DNA of 55,809 nucleotides from a virus (IMGVR_UViG_3300003690_000041:1-55809); one strand, 5' to 3'; positions 16,811-26,271 are shown, counted from the stretch's first letter. Notes: generated by a model not told the origin, from the letters alone. Translations and numbers: made by a program.

Positions 16811-17239
16811 TTACATAGCCCTCACCCAACTACGAAAATACGTATTCGCGCTGGTAGTGATGGTTTCCAAAGCAATCACAGGGCCATACGTGTCGTCAAG
16901 GCCTGTGCTGTTGACGCCGAGGCTGGCTACTTCGCCAGGACCACAAGCGTCGTCAAGCGTCAGCGTGACAAAGCTGCCCACACCAAAGGCAAGCGTAGAG
17001 GCAGCATACCCGGAAAAGATCACTCGACCGGATGCCGTATCAGCGATGTCTTCAGCAGCAATACCAGCGAAAGAACGGCGATTGTTGTCTTGCGACAATA
17101 CCGCGTTGTTCCCGTTGACAGAAGCTGCAAGTGTGCAGATAGACACCGCATTGCCCGTGGTGAGGGTTTGTCCCGCCACGTTTGTTACGTCGCCATACAT
17201 CACTTCAGCGCCTGATTCATTGACCACAGCGGTCTGCAT
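16811..17239 (-). CDS. Probable capsid decoration protein (DUF2190-like, 142 residues)
   Basis: Small, acidic and beta-rich: GDVTNVAGQTLTTGNAVSIC, then FAGIAAEDIADTASGRVIFS and GYAASTLAFGVGSFVTLTLD. The VxxGxxL...GVA..DI...G.V...G pattern is that of DUF2190-type capsid cement proteins, which bind the outside of the head lattice. It follows the major capsid gene directly, as those genes usually do. Confidence 0.68.
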   Translation of the reverse strand: MQTAVVNESGAEVMYGDVTNVAGQTLTTGNAVSICTLAASVNGNNAVLSQDNNRRSFAGIAAEDIADTASGRVIFSGYAASTLAFGVGSFVTLTLDDACGPGEVASLGVNSTGLDDTYGPVIALETITTSANTYFRSWVRAM

Positions 17240-17266
17240 AATTTACCTCCTAAACAACATAATCAA

Positions 17267-18262
17267 TTAGGTTACTCCTGTCAGCTTGCCCAGCTTGCGC
17301 CGATTGTTTGCAAGCATATTACCCATGAAGAGGATCTGTGTCACCAACGAGTCCTGGTTGACGGGCTTCTGCAAGCCGTCATCAGCCTGGGTGAAGTTGG
17401 CATCTTCGTGGACATACAGGAAAAGGTGGTTCAGATTGAGCACGTAGACCGTCCCAGAAGTGCAATAATCAGACCAGATGAAGTCAGACCCCTTAAACTT
17501 GAGGACGTTGATACCTGCATCTGCACCGCCTGCGGGGTTCTGCTCATAGCGCACCTGTGGCTGGAGCAGGGCCTCATACGACTCATGAATGGTTCGTGTC
17601 GTAACGAGCAAGTTGGGGCTTGAGTCCGTGCCCTCTGCTCCTTGCGAACACTGGTTCCAGACAGACCGCATCTTGGGAACCAAGTTTACCGCTGCTGCAC
17701 CCACAGAAGCAGCCACCTTGTTGGCCCACGCAGTATTTGCGGTAGGCACAGAAGCGTAGCTGGTAGTCCCTGTGACTGTTTCAATGGCAGCTTCCAATCC
17801 AGTAATATTCTTGGAGGCATTGCCAGTTCCATCAGAATACATCCCTGTGGTGATCACATCGTTGAGAGACTTCGCTGCATTGTTCAGTCGCTCATCCAGC
17901 AAGCCAAAGAGCCTGGACTCATTGGACTTGTTGACACGCATCTCGCGTCCTGAGATGACCACAGAGGCAGAGTATTGCTTCCAGGCGAACATACCCGATG
18001 TCTGCGTCTGCTTACGCGTGACATCTAGAGCATCGAGATCCTCATAGGATTTCGCCGTTCCATTCTTTGCGTAATCAATGCTGATACGCATACGTTCACC
18101 GCCGTCAACGATTTTCAACTGCCCACCAGCACGCATACGTCGCGTCAATGGTGAAGCATCAAAGATGGTGTCCTGCACCACCCCTGTCATCATCGTGTTT
18201 TCGAGGGTAGACGCCAGAAGAGAACGAATAGTCCTGGTATCGGTAGTGTCTGTATTAGCCAT
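17267..18262 (-). CDS. Major capsid protein (331 residues)
   Basis: An N-terminal helical segment (TRTIRSLLASTLENTMMTGV) leads into QDTIFDASPLTRRM..GG, a start typical of HK97-fold capsid proteins without a long delta domain. The core has RMRISIDYAKNGTAKSYEDL, FAWKQYSASVVISGREMRVN, NAAKSLNDVITTGMYSDGTG and later NLLVTTRTIHESYEALLQPQ, KFKGSDFIWSDYCTSGTVYV, NLNHLFLYVHEDANFT. Order portal - zinc ribbon - scaffold - this gene - decoration protein supports the call strongly. Confidence 0.9.
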   Translation of the reverse strand: MANTDTTDTRTIRSLLASTLENTMMTGVVQDTIFDASPLTRRMRAGGQLKIVDGGERMRISIDYAKNGTAKSYEDLDALDVTRKQTQTSGMFAWKQYSASVVISGREMRVNKSNESRLFGLLDERLNNAAKSLNDVITTGMYSDGTGNASKNITGLEAAIETVTGTTSYASVPTANTAWANKVAASVGAAAVNLVPKMRSVWNQCSQGAEGTDSSPNLLVTTRTIHESYEALLQPQVRYEQNPAGGADAGINVLKFKGSDFIWSDYCTSGTVYVLNLNHLFLYVHEDANFTQADDGLQKPVNQDSLVTQILFMGNMLANNRRKLGKLTGVT

Positions 18263-18273
18263 TGCTAATAACC

Positions 18274-19200
18274 CTATCTATTGATAGAAGTCTCCGCAGC
18301 ACGGCGAGCTTTGGACATTACATCAGAAATTCGAGCAAACCCTTTGGGCTTACTGACCTCTTTGTAATCGTCAGGATTATAGAGGTCAGGGAATGTCTCC
18401 CCGCCAGCATTCCGCATACCAACGGTTCCGTTGATAGCCTGCCGAACACGCTGACCATTGTTTGCCTTGAACTCCTTGATCGCTTCGTTGCGCCCCTGCT
18501 GACTAGCAGAGGATATCAAAGCATCGAAATGCGACAACTTATACAGGTCTTCAAAAGTGAGGTTTTGCTCGTTGACGAGGCGGTTGTAGTATGGCTGCAT
18601 ATTGTCTTTAGCCGTCTGGTTGATATTGAACGTATCACCATCCAAAGAGCCGAAGTCATCACCAAAACGAGCCACGGCAGCTTTGTTGGTCTCTGTCACC
18701 TGCTCAGAACGGGCCATCTCATCCAACTCATCTTGTCGGACATATCCGTTTGTTCTCAGGTAGGCATCAAGCAACTCGATCTGCGCGGGGTCTACATTGG
18801 CGAGGTTTTCGGCAACAGGATCAGGCTCTGCATCCATTTCTGCTGTCACCTCATCACGCAACGCTTCCACTTCAGCAATTGAATCCCGTAGCTGACGCTG
18901 CAACGACTCGTTCTGATTTCCTTGTACAAAGTCGCGCTGCATACCACGGACAACTTCGTAAGCGTTATCGCCTAACTGCTCACGGACTTCCCTCAATACA
19001 GTGTCAATACCCGGACGCCCGGAAGAGGTATTCTCGCCTCCAGAACCACCTTCAGCATCCTCGTCGGCACCTTCGCCATCTTGTGGGGTTGTTTCGGTTT
19101 CCTGGTCTTCGGTTTCACTCACTTGATCCTCGACCTGTCCTTTCATCTCTGCGACGGTTTCAAGGACTTCTGGAGCGACCTGAAGGGGAATATGATTCAT
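18274..19200 (-). CDS. Scaffolding-like head protein (308 residues)
   Basis: Acidic and largely helical: EVLETVAEMKGQVEDQVSET, then a low-complexity acidic linker (GEGADEDAEGGSGGENTSS), a central coil (LQRQLRDSIAEVEALRDEVT) and a short positively charged C-terminus. Scaffold proteins typically have this acidic helical body with a basic end that contacts the capsid, and lie immediately before the capsid gene as here. No protease motif seen. Confidence 0.72.
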   Translation of the reverse strand: MNHIPLQVAPEVLETVAEMKGQVEDQVSETEDQETETTPQDGEGADEDAEGGSGGENTSSGRPGIDTVLREVREQLGDNAYEVVRGMQRDFVQGNQNESLQRQLRDSIAEVEALRDEVTAEMDAEPDPVAENLANVDPAQIELLDAYLRTNGYVRQDELDEMARSEQVTETNKAAVARFGDDFGSLDGDTFNINQTAKDNMQPYYNRLVNEQNLTFEDLYKLSHFDALISSASQQGRNEAIKEFKANNGQRVRQAINGTVGMRNAGGETFPDLYNPDDYKEVSKPKGFARISDVMSKARRAAETSINR

Positions 19201-19210
19201 TGTATATCTC

Positions 19211-19678
19211 CTACTGAATACGCTTCACTTTGAACGCTTTTTTCGTATTAGACTCATTGTCTACGTGGCGTCCACTCTTTCTTACACCGCCCTCCTTGTT
19301 CAAGAAAGCGATAGGCTGATTATCTTTGTATTCTCTGGCTTTTTCTTGTTTACGCTGAACATCGGAATGACTGATACCCTGTGGGTTGCTCTGCCCAATA
19401 GCGTACTTCTCTACGTTGCGAGCACCACCCTTCTTGTCTCCTGCTTCTACCACATCCATAGCCTTCATGACTTGCTGTCGGTGCCTCTTGCCGTGGATAT
19501 CAACTCCCAAGCCTTCGTCATAATAGGACTCCTGAATCTGCACGTTACGCGTAAAGGAAAACTGATAATGCGCAAACCCACCACAAGAGCACGGCTTGGG
19601 CATCCTCCTGGCTTCAAAAGGAACAATATGGTCTTCTACGGTGTCACAGAATTCACAGTAGTATTCGTAATTAGGCAT
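19211..19678 (-). CDS. FmdB-like zinc-ribbon protein (155 residues)
   Basis: ATG at 19678 is preferred because GGGGGG sits 3-8 nt ahead; an upstream in-frame ATG exists at 19702. The start MPNYEYYCEFCDTVEDHIVP and the second knuckle PCSCGGFA form the zinc ribbon of the FmdB family. The rest is basic and unstructured (YDEGLGVDIHGKRHRQQVMK). Found in many phage head modules; function unknown. Confidence 0.7.
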   Translation of the reverse strand: MPNYEYYCEFCDTVEDHIVPFEARRMPKPCSCGGFAHYQFSFTRNVQIQESYYDEGLGVDIHGKRHRQQVMKAMDVVEAGDKKGGARNVEKYAIGQSNPQGISHSDVQRKQEKAREYKDNQPIAFLNKEGGVRKSGRHVDNESNTKKAFKVKRIQ

Positions 19679-19720
19679 TATCCCCCCAGTTTTTTCGTTC
19701 ATTGGTAGTATTCATGACCA

Positions 19721-20092
19721 TTATGCCTTCTTTGTCCCCGGACGATACCTAGCTCTCCTTCTGCGCTTCAGGGTTTCTATTTCCCTTTCAAGGATTTCTT
19801 TGTCCCGCAACCCCTTTTGGCGCATGGCTTCTCTATTTTTCCTTGTTATATCTTTGGATTCTCCAGGACCTGGATAGGCTTCCAGTAATCTTCTCATCCG
19901 TTTATCGGCACCCGTACTATCTCCAGGAGCTATCAAATGACCCCACTTGCCTTTGGTTTTTCTGCCAAAGGTTTTGTGCAATTCCGTCCTGACGCCTTTG
20001 CGTCTTTTTGCGCGGGTCTTATCTCTTTTAGCTGTCTTAAACCTTCTGTTCCTCCTAACTTCTTCACTCAAAATTTCTTCACCCAAACCCAT
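19721..20092 (-). CDS. Very basic small protein beside the portal (123 residues)
   Basis: Rich in Arg and Lys throughout (RRNRRFKTAKRDKTRAKRRK; EREIETLKRRRRARYRPG). A single GKWGHLIAPGDSTGADKRM stretch looks ordered. Likely DNA-binding or packaged with DNA; lies between portal and the zinc-ribbon gene. Confidence 0.62.
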   Translation of the reverse strand: MGLGEEILSEEVRRNRRFKTAKRDKTRAKRRKGVRTELHKTFGRKTKGKWGHLIAPGDSTGADKRMRRLLEAYPGPGESKDITRKNREAMRQKGLRDKEILEREIETLKRRRRARYRPGTKKA

Positions 20093-20110
20093 TTGCTCTC
20101 TCCTTAGACA

Positions 20111-22180
20111 TTACTGACCTCCTCCTTCGCTACGCACAGCAGCCTCTCCCTGTCGTCCTGCCGTATTGGGACTTTGACTCAACTGCTGCGGATTGAGGCT
20201 CTGGTTGCCACCAAGGGGTCCGAAGTCACCGCCACCCGATAACGTCTTGAAAGCCTCTACGGTCTGCGCCAGTCTTAGGGGATCATCCATTACATCACGG
20301 ATATTCTGCTCAAACTCACTCTCCGAAGCAGGCAACAGGGTCTCCGGGTCTCTGATGTCAAAGCCTCTGCGTAACAGAAGCTCCAACGCCTTGACGATAT
20401 TGGGAGGGGGCATACCTAACTGGAGATGTGCCGGGATAGAGCCGACGAGAATATTGTATAGATCCAACCAGTTTTTTCGTTCAACGGCTTTCGCTTGCCT
20501 ACGGGGAGAGACTTCAATTCGAAACTGGTACTGGCCTTTGGCGACTTCTTCGGTGACTTCAGCAAATCGCCAAGTGCGTGGATCAATAAGAAACTGTCTC
20601 TCTGGGAGGAACTGCTGATGTAACTGCCAAAATTTCTCCGCTGTCTCAATTTGCATATGCTCAAAGCGTTGGACACGAGCATCCTCTCTGGCAGAGTTCC
20701 TCTTCTCTATGATGCTCGACTCCGTGGCTGTCTCTGCGGTGATGCTACTCTGTGGCTGTGGCGTCCCCGCCGTCCTGTCAAAGAAATTCATGATCTGACC
20801 GATGAAATTCTGTTTGTCACTTTGCACATCAAAGAAAGGAAGGGGGATGACAGGAGGACCCTGCTTGGTAGACAGACCAGGGACTCCATAAGCAGACTCT
20901 CCTGGTGCGTTGATCACCTGATCGAACTCGTCTTTACTCATCAGATCGCTGTCATACAACCACATATTCTTACTCTTACGCATCGTATATAGAGCAGAAT
21001 CAAAAAACTCGTTGACCAACTGCTGGATATTGTCAGCACCAGCCAATGCCAGGACAGGCTTGTTGAGCCATGTCTTCACGTTATCCTGGAATTTGAGCAT
21101 GACAGCAGGGTAGTCGTTCAAGAACTTATAAGGCCATTCCTCGTCGTGGCGTAGCAATTTATTATGCCCTTCCGCAATGGTGATCAGCAAATGCCTGTTC
21201 TTATTACCACTCACCGGGAAGTCCCGCGCCCATATCTCCCACCCTTCCAGCATAGCAAAGTCGTTGAAAGAGCTATTCTGCGCCTTCCTCCACTCTTTCT
21301 CTCCTATGTGTGACAGCCGATGTCGAGAGGCCAAGTCCCTCGTATTCTTGAAAGTAGGCTGTCTCTTCCACCAATACAAAGGAGCACGAATGCGGAAAGC
21401 AAGCCATCGCGCATCCCTCATACTCATACCTGCAAAAGGGTCCATCACGAAGTCATCGGGTGCCCACCGATTGCCAAAAGGAGCCTCCCACTTGATCCTC
21501 GTATCTACAGCGGGCTGCTCCATATCTGTCAATGCTTCGTGATGCCTGATATGCTCTTCGGTGATCTCTACTATCTCAGGGTGTAAGCTGGGGGTCTGCA
21601 ACAAGACCATATGTGCTTCGATATGTGCTTCGTGGTCCTGCCATACGGTAGGACGGGTAATCGTCCCGATCATAATAGCATTGTTTTCCATATCGGGGTC
21701 ATCAATGACGATAGTGCTCGCATCGGTGACAAAGAGGTCTCCCTGGTTCTCCACCACGGCATTCCAACCCAACTTCTTGATGGCATACGGAAGAAGGAAA
21801 GCATCCAGAGCCATCATATCGTCTTGCTCTATCTGCTTGGTATGGTCATACCAGTAGTTGGCCTGCCTCTGCACCACATCAGTACCATCCACACTGGCAG
21901 CATTTTCTGGCCCTACCATAAACTCCGGGTTCCTGTCCAGCATATTCGCCTTAGACTGGTCGACCCAAGCAAACACCATAGACCCTTTGACACGCTGCAC
22001 ATTGTCAGGACCCATATCCTCCAGGTCTTTCTCTCTCAACCCGTGGGGGATATTATTGTATAACTTGACGACACGAGCACCCGCTTTCATATATGGGTCT
22101 GCCCACTCCTGGGCAAGGGCTATCTGACCCCTCCAGAAAGATACCCTCTCTTCATCATTAGTAGGATAATGATCAAGCAT
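20111..22180 (-). CDS. Portal protein (689 residues)
   Basis: The start MLDHYPTNDEERVSFWRGQI overlaps the terminase end by 8 nt, the usual terminase-portal arrangement. Central features include WVDQSKANMLDRNPEFMVGP, DEWPYKFLNDYPAVMLKFQD and ALAGADNIQQLVNEFFDSAL, then the crown-side helices ATESSIIEKRNSAREDARVQ, VQRFEHMQIETAEKFWQLHQ and QFRIEVSPRRQAKAVERKNW. This matches large portals of podovirus-type phages (about 600-725 residues). Forms the dodecameric DNA gate at one capsid vertex. Confidence 0.85.
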   Translation of the reverse strand: MLDHYPTNDEERVSFWRGQIALAQEWADPYMKAGARVVKLYNNIPHGLREKDLEDMGPDNVQRVKGSMVFAWVDQSKANMLDRNPEFMVGPENAASVDGTDVVQRQANYWYDHTKQIEQDDMMALDAFLLPYAIKKLGWNAVVENQGDLFVTDASTIVIDDPDMENNAIMIGTITRPTVWQDHEAHIEAHMVLLQTPSLHPEIVEITEEHIRHHEALTDMEQPAVDTRIKWEAPFGNRWAPDDFVMDPFAGMSMRDARWLAFRIRAPLYWWKRQPTFKNTRDLASRHRLSHIGEKEWRKAQNSSFNDFAMLEGWEIWARDFPVSGNKNRHLLITIAEGHNKLLRHDEEWPYKFLNDYPAVMLKFQDNVKTWLNKPVLALAGADNIQQLVNEFFDSALYTMRKSKNMWLYDSDLMSKDEFDQVINAPGESAYGVPGLSTKQGPPVIPLPFFDVQSDKQNFIGQIMNFFDRTAGTPQPQSSITAETATESSIIEKRNSAREDARVQRFEHMQIETAEKFWQLHQQFLPERQFLIDPRTWRFAEVTEEVAKGQYQFRIEVSPRRQAKAVERKNWLDLYNILVGSIPAHLQLGMPPPNIVKALELLLRRGFDIRDPETLLPASESEFEQNIRDVMDDPLRLAQTVEAFKTLSGGGDFGPLGGNQSLNPQQLSQSPNTAGRQGEAAVRSEGGGQ

Positions 22181-23729
22181 CCTCTAACTCCTGTAAATGC
22201 TGGTCCACATCAACAATCATATCCTCGACAACAGGGACATAATAGGCTCTTCGCGGGTTCAATCCTGGGTTCATAATCCTCTTCCTGATATCTCCCATCG
22301 TCATCACCTGACCCCTGACGGGGTGTGCAAACCTGTTCGGTGCCACAGCACCCATCGCATAATATCTGGTGTCGTCGCACGGGTGGTCCTCCTGCCGTGT
22401 GTTCATATCTTCTTTGGGATTGTCCTCGTCACCGTCAAAGACGGCATTCATCATACAACGCTCGAAATTCAAACACTCAGGGCTGTAATACATATGAGGA
22501 TGGCGCACCATATCGCCATCACCATTCTTCCTATACGCCAGGAGGTCTTTCAAAAACCTCCACCCCGCCAGCCTGTTCTTATTAGCCATTTCCAGACGAA
22601 GGCCCGCTTCCCTACGGAACACATCACTGGTCATCCTGTCCATAGGGTTGCCACCAGCCTCTGCCCGCGTATAGAAGATAGACGTATCAGCAAATACCCT
22701 CTCCGGCTTCCTACCACGCGTGACAGGGTGGTTCTCTACCATATCCCTGATCCTACCAGCATATTCACTGAGCCACAACCCCTTGCCATACCATTCCCCA
22801 ATCCTATAGCTCACATTCCTGCCCTCATGCTCCCCAAAGCCCCACAGCCCGAAGCTGGTATAGTCGTTCTCCCCGTAATCCAGGCTACCGTAAAGTTTCC
22901 AGTCGTCTGGCAACACCCCGCGATCAAACATCTCCCCATAGTCTTTACAATGAATCTTCGGATCAAACAAGGGAAAAAACTTCCCAAAGAAGACATTGAA
23001 GTTGCCATACAGCCACGCCTGCTCCAATTGCTCGTTACCCTCACAAGCCTCCCGCACAGTCCCAGGATACCCCGGATTGGCCTCCAACAACTTCTTGTTC
23101 TCCCACAAAGTGCTCCTCAGAAACATACGCGTGCGCACAGTCCCCATATCAGGATCTTTGATCTTTATGATCTCACCACCAGGATGGGCAGGATCATCAG
23201 GGATCTTGAAATAATCCTTTATCCATGCCAACCCAGCACCACCAGGATTTCCCGTGCTCCTAATACGCAATGGAACACCCTTTGCCCCCGTCCTATTCGT
23301 AGCCTTCATCCTCTTATAAGGACCCCCAGAAGGCCAATGCGGAAGCTCGTCATATCCAATCCACGCATAAGAAAGACCCAGATGCTTCTCCGCATCGCTG
23401 TCCATAGCCATATGAAAAAACTCAAGTTGAGCACCACCAGCAAAACGCCACCGCGCAGGAGGACCTTCCCGGAAATCACTGTTAGGCCACATCGTCAGAA
23501 ACAACTCCTTGCTCCTATCAATCAATTCCCTAAACTGACTAAACGTCCTCCTAAACAACACTCCCTTCCAAGCCTTACCATGCTCCACCACGTCAGCAGC
23601 GAAATCCATCAATAACCAGTCACTCTTACCACCACCACGATTACCACCACCAAACAACTCGTCAACCACATAACGAGCATCCAACGCATCCACCTGAAAC
23701 CCATCCTGTGGCTCCCACTGATCAGCCAT
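22173..23729 (-). CDS. terL: Terminase large subunit (518 residues)
   Basis: ATPase domain: Walker A GGGNRGGGKS at residues 27-36, Walker B IGYDEL near 124-129, and the coupling segment STGNPGG near 158-164. C-terminal RNase H-like nuclease: YGSLDYGEND near 290 and RVFADTSIFY near 345. The enzyme cuts concatemers and pumps DNA into the prohead through the portal. It overlaps the preceding gene by 1 nt and the portal by 8 nt. Residues 168-180 (AWIKDYFKIPDDP) and the underlying 58 nt are also present, 4 mismatches apart, in the giant proline-rich gene at 966-1023. Confidence 0.95.
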   Translation of the reverse strand: MADQWEPQDGFQVDALDARYVVDELFGGGNRGGGKSDWLLMDFAADVVEHGKAWKGVLFRRTFSQFRELIDRSKELFLTMWPNSDFREGPPARWRFAGGAQLEFFHMAMDSDAEKHLGLSYAWIGYDELPHWPSGGPYKRMKATNRTGAKGVPLRIRSTGNPGGAGLAWIKDYFKIPDDPAHPGGEIIKIKDPDMGTVRTRMFLRSTLWENKKLLEANPGYPGTVREACEGNEQLEQAWLYGNFNVFFGKFFPLFDPKIHCKDYGEMFDRGVLPDDWKLYGSLDYGENDYTSFGLWGFGEHEGRNVSYRIGEWYGKGLWLSEYAGRIRDMVENHPVTRGRKPERVFADTSIFYTRAEAGGNPMDRMTSDVFRREAGLRLEMANKNRLAGWRFLKDLLAYRKNGDGDMVRHPHMYYSPECLNFERCMMNAVFDGDEDNPKEDMNTRQEDHPCDDTRYYAMGAVAPNRFAHPVRGQVMTMGDIRKRIMNPGLNPRRAYYVPVVEDMIVDVDQHLQELEDA

Positions 23730-24403
23730 TACTTCTTACCCCCAAACATATCCTCGGCTATCTTATGCGGATCAGGCTGCACAGCCTTTGATACCTTACT
23801 TTTGGTCATATCTTCAGCAGCACGCACATCCCCTAACTTACCCATCCTATCACCCCTCTGAACCCTCGCCTGCTCAAAATCCTTTGGACCCAATCCCTCC
23901 AACTGCGTCTTCCAATTTGCCAAATCTTTCTTCAACTTAGATATATCCCCCGCGTCCATCTCCACCAACCTACTTTTGCCAGTGAAAAATTCACGCCAAC
24001 TACGCGCACTAAATGTCTCCCCACGGGACCTAATCAACCCGTCCAACTCCGCCTCCAATATCGTTATATCAGCACGATCCGAAGCCCTATTCCCCCCGGG
24101 CCACCTATGGTGCACCTCCTCCTCAAAACCACGTAACCGATCCAAACTCTTATTCGGACGAATAGCCGCCCTCGCAGTATTTCTCTGCCTCACACCCTTA
24201 TCCAATATACCCTTAGCCACCCTATCAAAACCCTTGCCAAACACACCCAACGGTCCACCCAATCCAGGGTCCACCATACCCTCACCACCACCAAACACCA
24301 CATCTCCAAAAACACCACCAACAGTATCACCCAACAAACCAACACTCAACTCACGCATACCCTTACTAAAAGCATCCGTCATACGAGTATCCAAGACAGG
24401 CAT
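23729..24403 (-). CDS. Hypothetical protein next to the terminase (224 residues)
   Basis: The N-terminal half is Gly-rich (LLGDTVGGVFGDVVFGGGEG); the C-terminal half is helical and basic with HHRWPGGNRASDRADITILE and KKDLANWKTQLEGLGPKDFE. A GGGAG site precedes ATG 24403; the stop overlaps the terminase ATG. The VHHRWPGG motif hints at an HNH-like or toxin-type end but lacks a full catalytic set. Function unknown; could be a virion-associated protein or a packaging accessory. Confidence 0.62.
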   Translation of the reverse strand: MPVLDTRMTDAFSKGMRELSVGLLGDTVGGVFGDVVFGGGEGMVDPGLGGPLGVFGKGFDRVAKGILDKGVRQRNTARAAIRPNKSLDRLRGFEEEVHHRWPGGNRASDRADITILEAELDGLIRSRGETFSARSWREFFTGKSRLVEMDAGDISKLKKDLANWKTQLEGLGPKDFEQARVQRGDRMGKLGDVRAAEDMTKSKVSKAVQPDPHKIAEDMFGGKK

Positions 24404-24406
24404 ATC

Positions 24407-24961
24407 CTAACTCCCATAAACAGGATACAAATATGGCATCAAATCACAAAACAAACGCAACTTACTCTTATGCAACTTCCAAGCAGGAGGAGGAGAACCC
24501 ACATATTCAGACTCTTCCCTAAACTCCTTACCAGGAACCCACCCATATGCCACCATAGTCCGAACAGTAGAACGCATATCCTTCCTGTCCACACGAATAG
24601 GAACCTCACCCTGATGAACCAATACATACACATCAGGAGTCGACCGATGCTTCGCATTTACATACAAATCCGTCCACCGACTCAAACTCGTCTTCACCTC
24701 AACAGTCTTAGGCAATCCCAATATATCCGTCCCACTATCCCTACTAACATATATCTCCCTGTCAATCTTACCACCAGTCAAATATGCAACCATAGACTCA
24801 CCCAACAAACCCACATAATGATTCACCCAACCCATATTAGCAAACTTTATACTCCTCTCCTGATACGACCGCTTACCAACATTCTGCTTACGTGCCAAAT
24901 CTTCCAAAAAATCACACTCTACCTCATCCAACAAAACAACATTAGAACATAACTTCTTCAT
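24407..24961 (-). CDS. PD-(D/E)XK nuclease-like protein (184 residues)
   Basis: ATG 24961 is preceded by GGGAGGG; the frame is open to 25066 without a better site. Residues near 90-110 give the core GTDILGLPKTVEVKTSL, an D...ExK arrangement of the restriction-endonuclease-like fold, preceded by LLGESMVAYLTGGK with a possible first acidic residue. It is the first gene of the leftward late operon, just before terminase. Possibly a packaging or host-DNA nuclease. Confidence 0.7.
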   Translation of the reverse strand: MKKLCSNVVLLDEVECDFLEDLARKQNVGKRSYQERSIKFANMGWVNHYVGLLGESMVAYLTGGKIDREIYVSRDSGTDILGLPKTVEVKTSLSRWTDLYVNAKHRSTPDVYVLVHQGEVPIRVDRKDMRSTVRTMVAYGWVPGKEFREESEYVGSPPPAWKLHKSKLRLFCDLMPYLYPVYGS

Positions 24962-25261
24962 CAAACCCTCCCGAAGACTATACGACACATCAAACAGAGA
25001 AAACGGTAACAGTTCGGTAACAGCTTGAGACCTCAATTGGGTGGGATAGTACCCCCAATGACGCAACCAACATAATAACCATTACAATAGAAAAAACCAA
25101 ATAATTAAAAAATTCCGGGGGGAGTAAGTACCAATGGGAATCGCGACCGCCGGGGGTGCCTACCCCCTCTGGGGTGTGTCGCTGGCGTGGTGGAACGAAA
25201 TGATAGTGATCTCCTGTGGTATTTGCCATGTGTGTACTGTATGGGTTTGCCCATAGAACAT

Positions 25262-25279
25262 GCCAGAACATGTTCTGGC
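25262..25279. promoter_or_regulatory. Operator palindrome (18-bp copy)
   Basis: GCCAGAACATGTTCTGGC is the longest perfect copy of the dispersed palindrome, with an extra half site (TAGAACATG) just upstream. It lies about 22 bp upstream of the -35 box of the plus promoter and inside the probable leader of the leftward late transcript. Confidence 0.75.
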
Positions 25280-25300
25280 TATTGGACCAAAAGAAAGGCA

Positions 25301-25331
25301 TTGACAAAGGAAAACAATTTCTTTTTATTAT
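25301..25331 (+). promoter_or_regulatory. Sigma-70-type promoter for the solitary gene
   Basis: TTGACA at 25301-25306 and TATTAT at 25326-25331, spacer 19 bp, followed after about 65 bp by an AAGGAG site and the 25,397 gene. Confidence 0.65.
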
Positions 25332-25357
25332 ACCTTAGTTGGATTGTTCTTTCTCAA
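25327..25357 (-). promoter_or_regulatory. Possible leftward late promoter
   Basis: On the minus strand TTGAGA (25357-25352) and a consensus TATAAT (25332-25327), spacer 19 bp. It overlaps the plus promoter back to back, so the two would compete. It would give a leader of about 350 nt ahead of the first late gene. Confidence 0.45.
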
Positions 25358-25396
25358 TTAAATAGGGTTTTTGGTTAACAAGACAAGGAGTAACGC

Positions 25397-26200
25397 ATGT
25401 CAATGTTAATCGAATCCATCCAGAGTGTAGTTGATTTTTGGAACACAAGCCCGGATAAGGCAAAGCAAACGGCTTTCGGAAAGTTGATCTTTGATACCTA
25501 TTTTGGGAGCGTCAAGATGGGTATGGCGTACGCTGGCATTTTTCTTCTTTTGGCTGTTAGGTCTAATAAAGCTAAAGGCGAAAACATCACAGCGTACGCC
25601 TCCGAAGTAGGTTTCTCTGACCTTGCACCAAACACAATACAAGATGCCTATAAAATTGCCCGTGACAATTTTAACATACTGGGCGATTATGAAAAGGTTT
25701 CCCTTGTAATGAGCAAAGACATTGTGCTTGCAAAGTTTTTTGGTGCAAGATTTTCTCCTAAGAGTCAAAAACTTTTCGTACCTAAGTCCAAGGGCGATAA
25801 GGCGAAATACTTGACTAAAAAGGGAGCCTTGAACACCAAGGGACTAGAGATAATGAGAGATGCTTATCTGAACAAGGTCAATGAAAAACTGGATGGGAAA
25901 GGGACACAACGGTCTCAAAAGAGTACGCAGCGTTATCTTAACTCTTTTGGACCTAAGAAAGGTGGTTCCAGGGGTCCTGATTCAACAAAGAACCAAAACA
26001 AGAAAAAAGATCCTTCCCTTGATGCGTTTCAACATGTGGCTGAAGCAATCGCTCAATTAGACAAAATGGACACACTGGACGAAGATGAAACATCTAGCCT
26101 TGTGCAATCCATTGAAACATTGTGTGATATCGTTTGTGAATGTGCCGATCCTGTTGTAAAACGTACCGAATTACTGAAAAGATTAAAACAGGCTAGCTAG
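25397..26200 (+). CDS. Solitary gene of unknown function (267 residues), moron-like
   Basis: MSMLIESIQSVVDFWNTSPD start after AAGGAG. One moderately hydrophobic segment (MAYAGIFLLLAV, residues 43-54) may be buried or membrane-associated; the rest is soluble with SDLAPNTIQDAYKIARDNFN, a Lys/Ser-rich linker near residues 175-205 and an acidic helical C-terminus. It has its own promoter, an operator upstream and a bidirectional terminator behind it, and is A-rich compared with its neighbours. That isolation is typical of late-acquired moron genes. Family not recognised. Confidence 0.75.
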   Translation: MSMLIESIQSVVDFWNTSPDKAKQTAFGKLIFDTYFGSVKMGMAYAGIFLLLAVRSNKAKGENITAYASEVGFSDLAPNTIQDAYKIARDNFNILGDYEKVSLVMSKDIVLAKFFGARFSPKSQKLFVPKSKGDKAKYLTKKGALNTKGLEIMRDAYLNKVNEKLDGKGTQRSQKSTQRYLNSFGPKKGGSRGPDSTKNQNKKKDPSLDAFQHVAEAIAQLDKMDTLDEDETSSLVQSIETLCDIVCECADPVVKRTELLKRLKQAS

Positions 26201-26236
26201 TTCAGCAGTTAACCGGTTAACCGAACCCTATTTAAT

Positions 26237-26271
26237 TTAAAAACCCCTCTCAAATTGAGAGGGGTTTTTTT
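26237..26271. terminator. Bidirectional intrinsic terminator
   Basis: AAACCCCTCTC / GAGAGGGGTTT stem with a five-base loop and T-runs on both strands. It ends the solitary gene from the left and the 26,620 minus-strand gene from the right. Confidence 0.92.

Larger units (their letters stand above)
24962..25396. other. Divergent control region between late and solitary gene
   Basis: 435 bp without a gene. It holds several GC-rich dyads: an imperfect one at 25,037-25,060, a perfect 6-bp stem GGGGGT/ACCCCC at 25,153-25,168 and TATGGG/CCCATA at 25,240-25,255, then the operator palindrome and two overlapping promoters. The plus strand changes from strongly C-rich on the left to G-rich beyond 26.6 kb. 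Candidate site for late transcription start, packaging cut or replication switch; none is proven. Confidence 0.55.

Noticed and set aside
22197-23615. 472-codon plus-strand frame opposite the terminase
   Set aside because: A shadow of the large terminase gene, with a Pro/His-rich unnatural composition and no ribosome site.
25262-25279. Classical LexA box of Gram-positive type (GAAC-N4-GTTC)
   Set aside because: The palindrome has only two bases between GAAC and GTTC, so it does not fit that spacing; a phage-specific operator is more likely.
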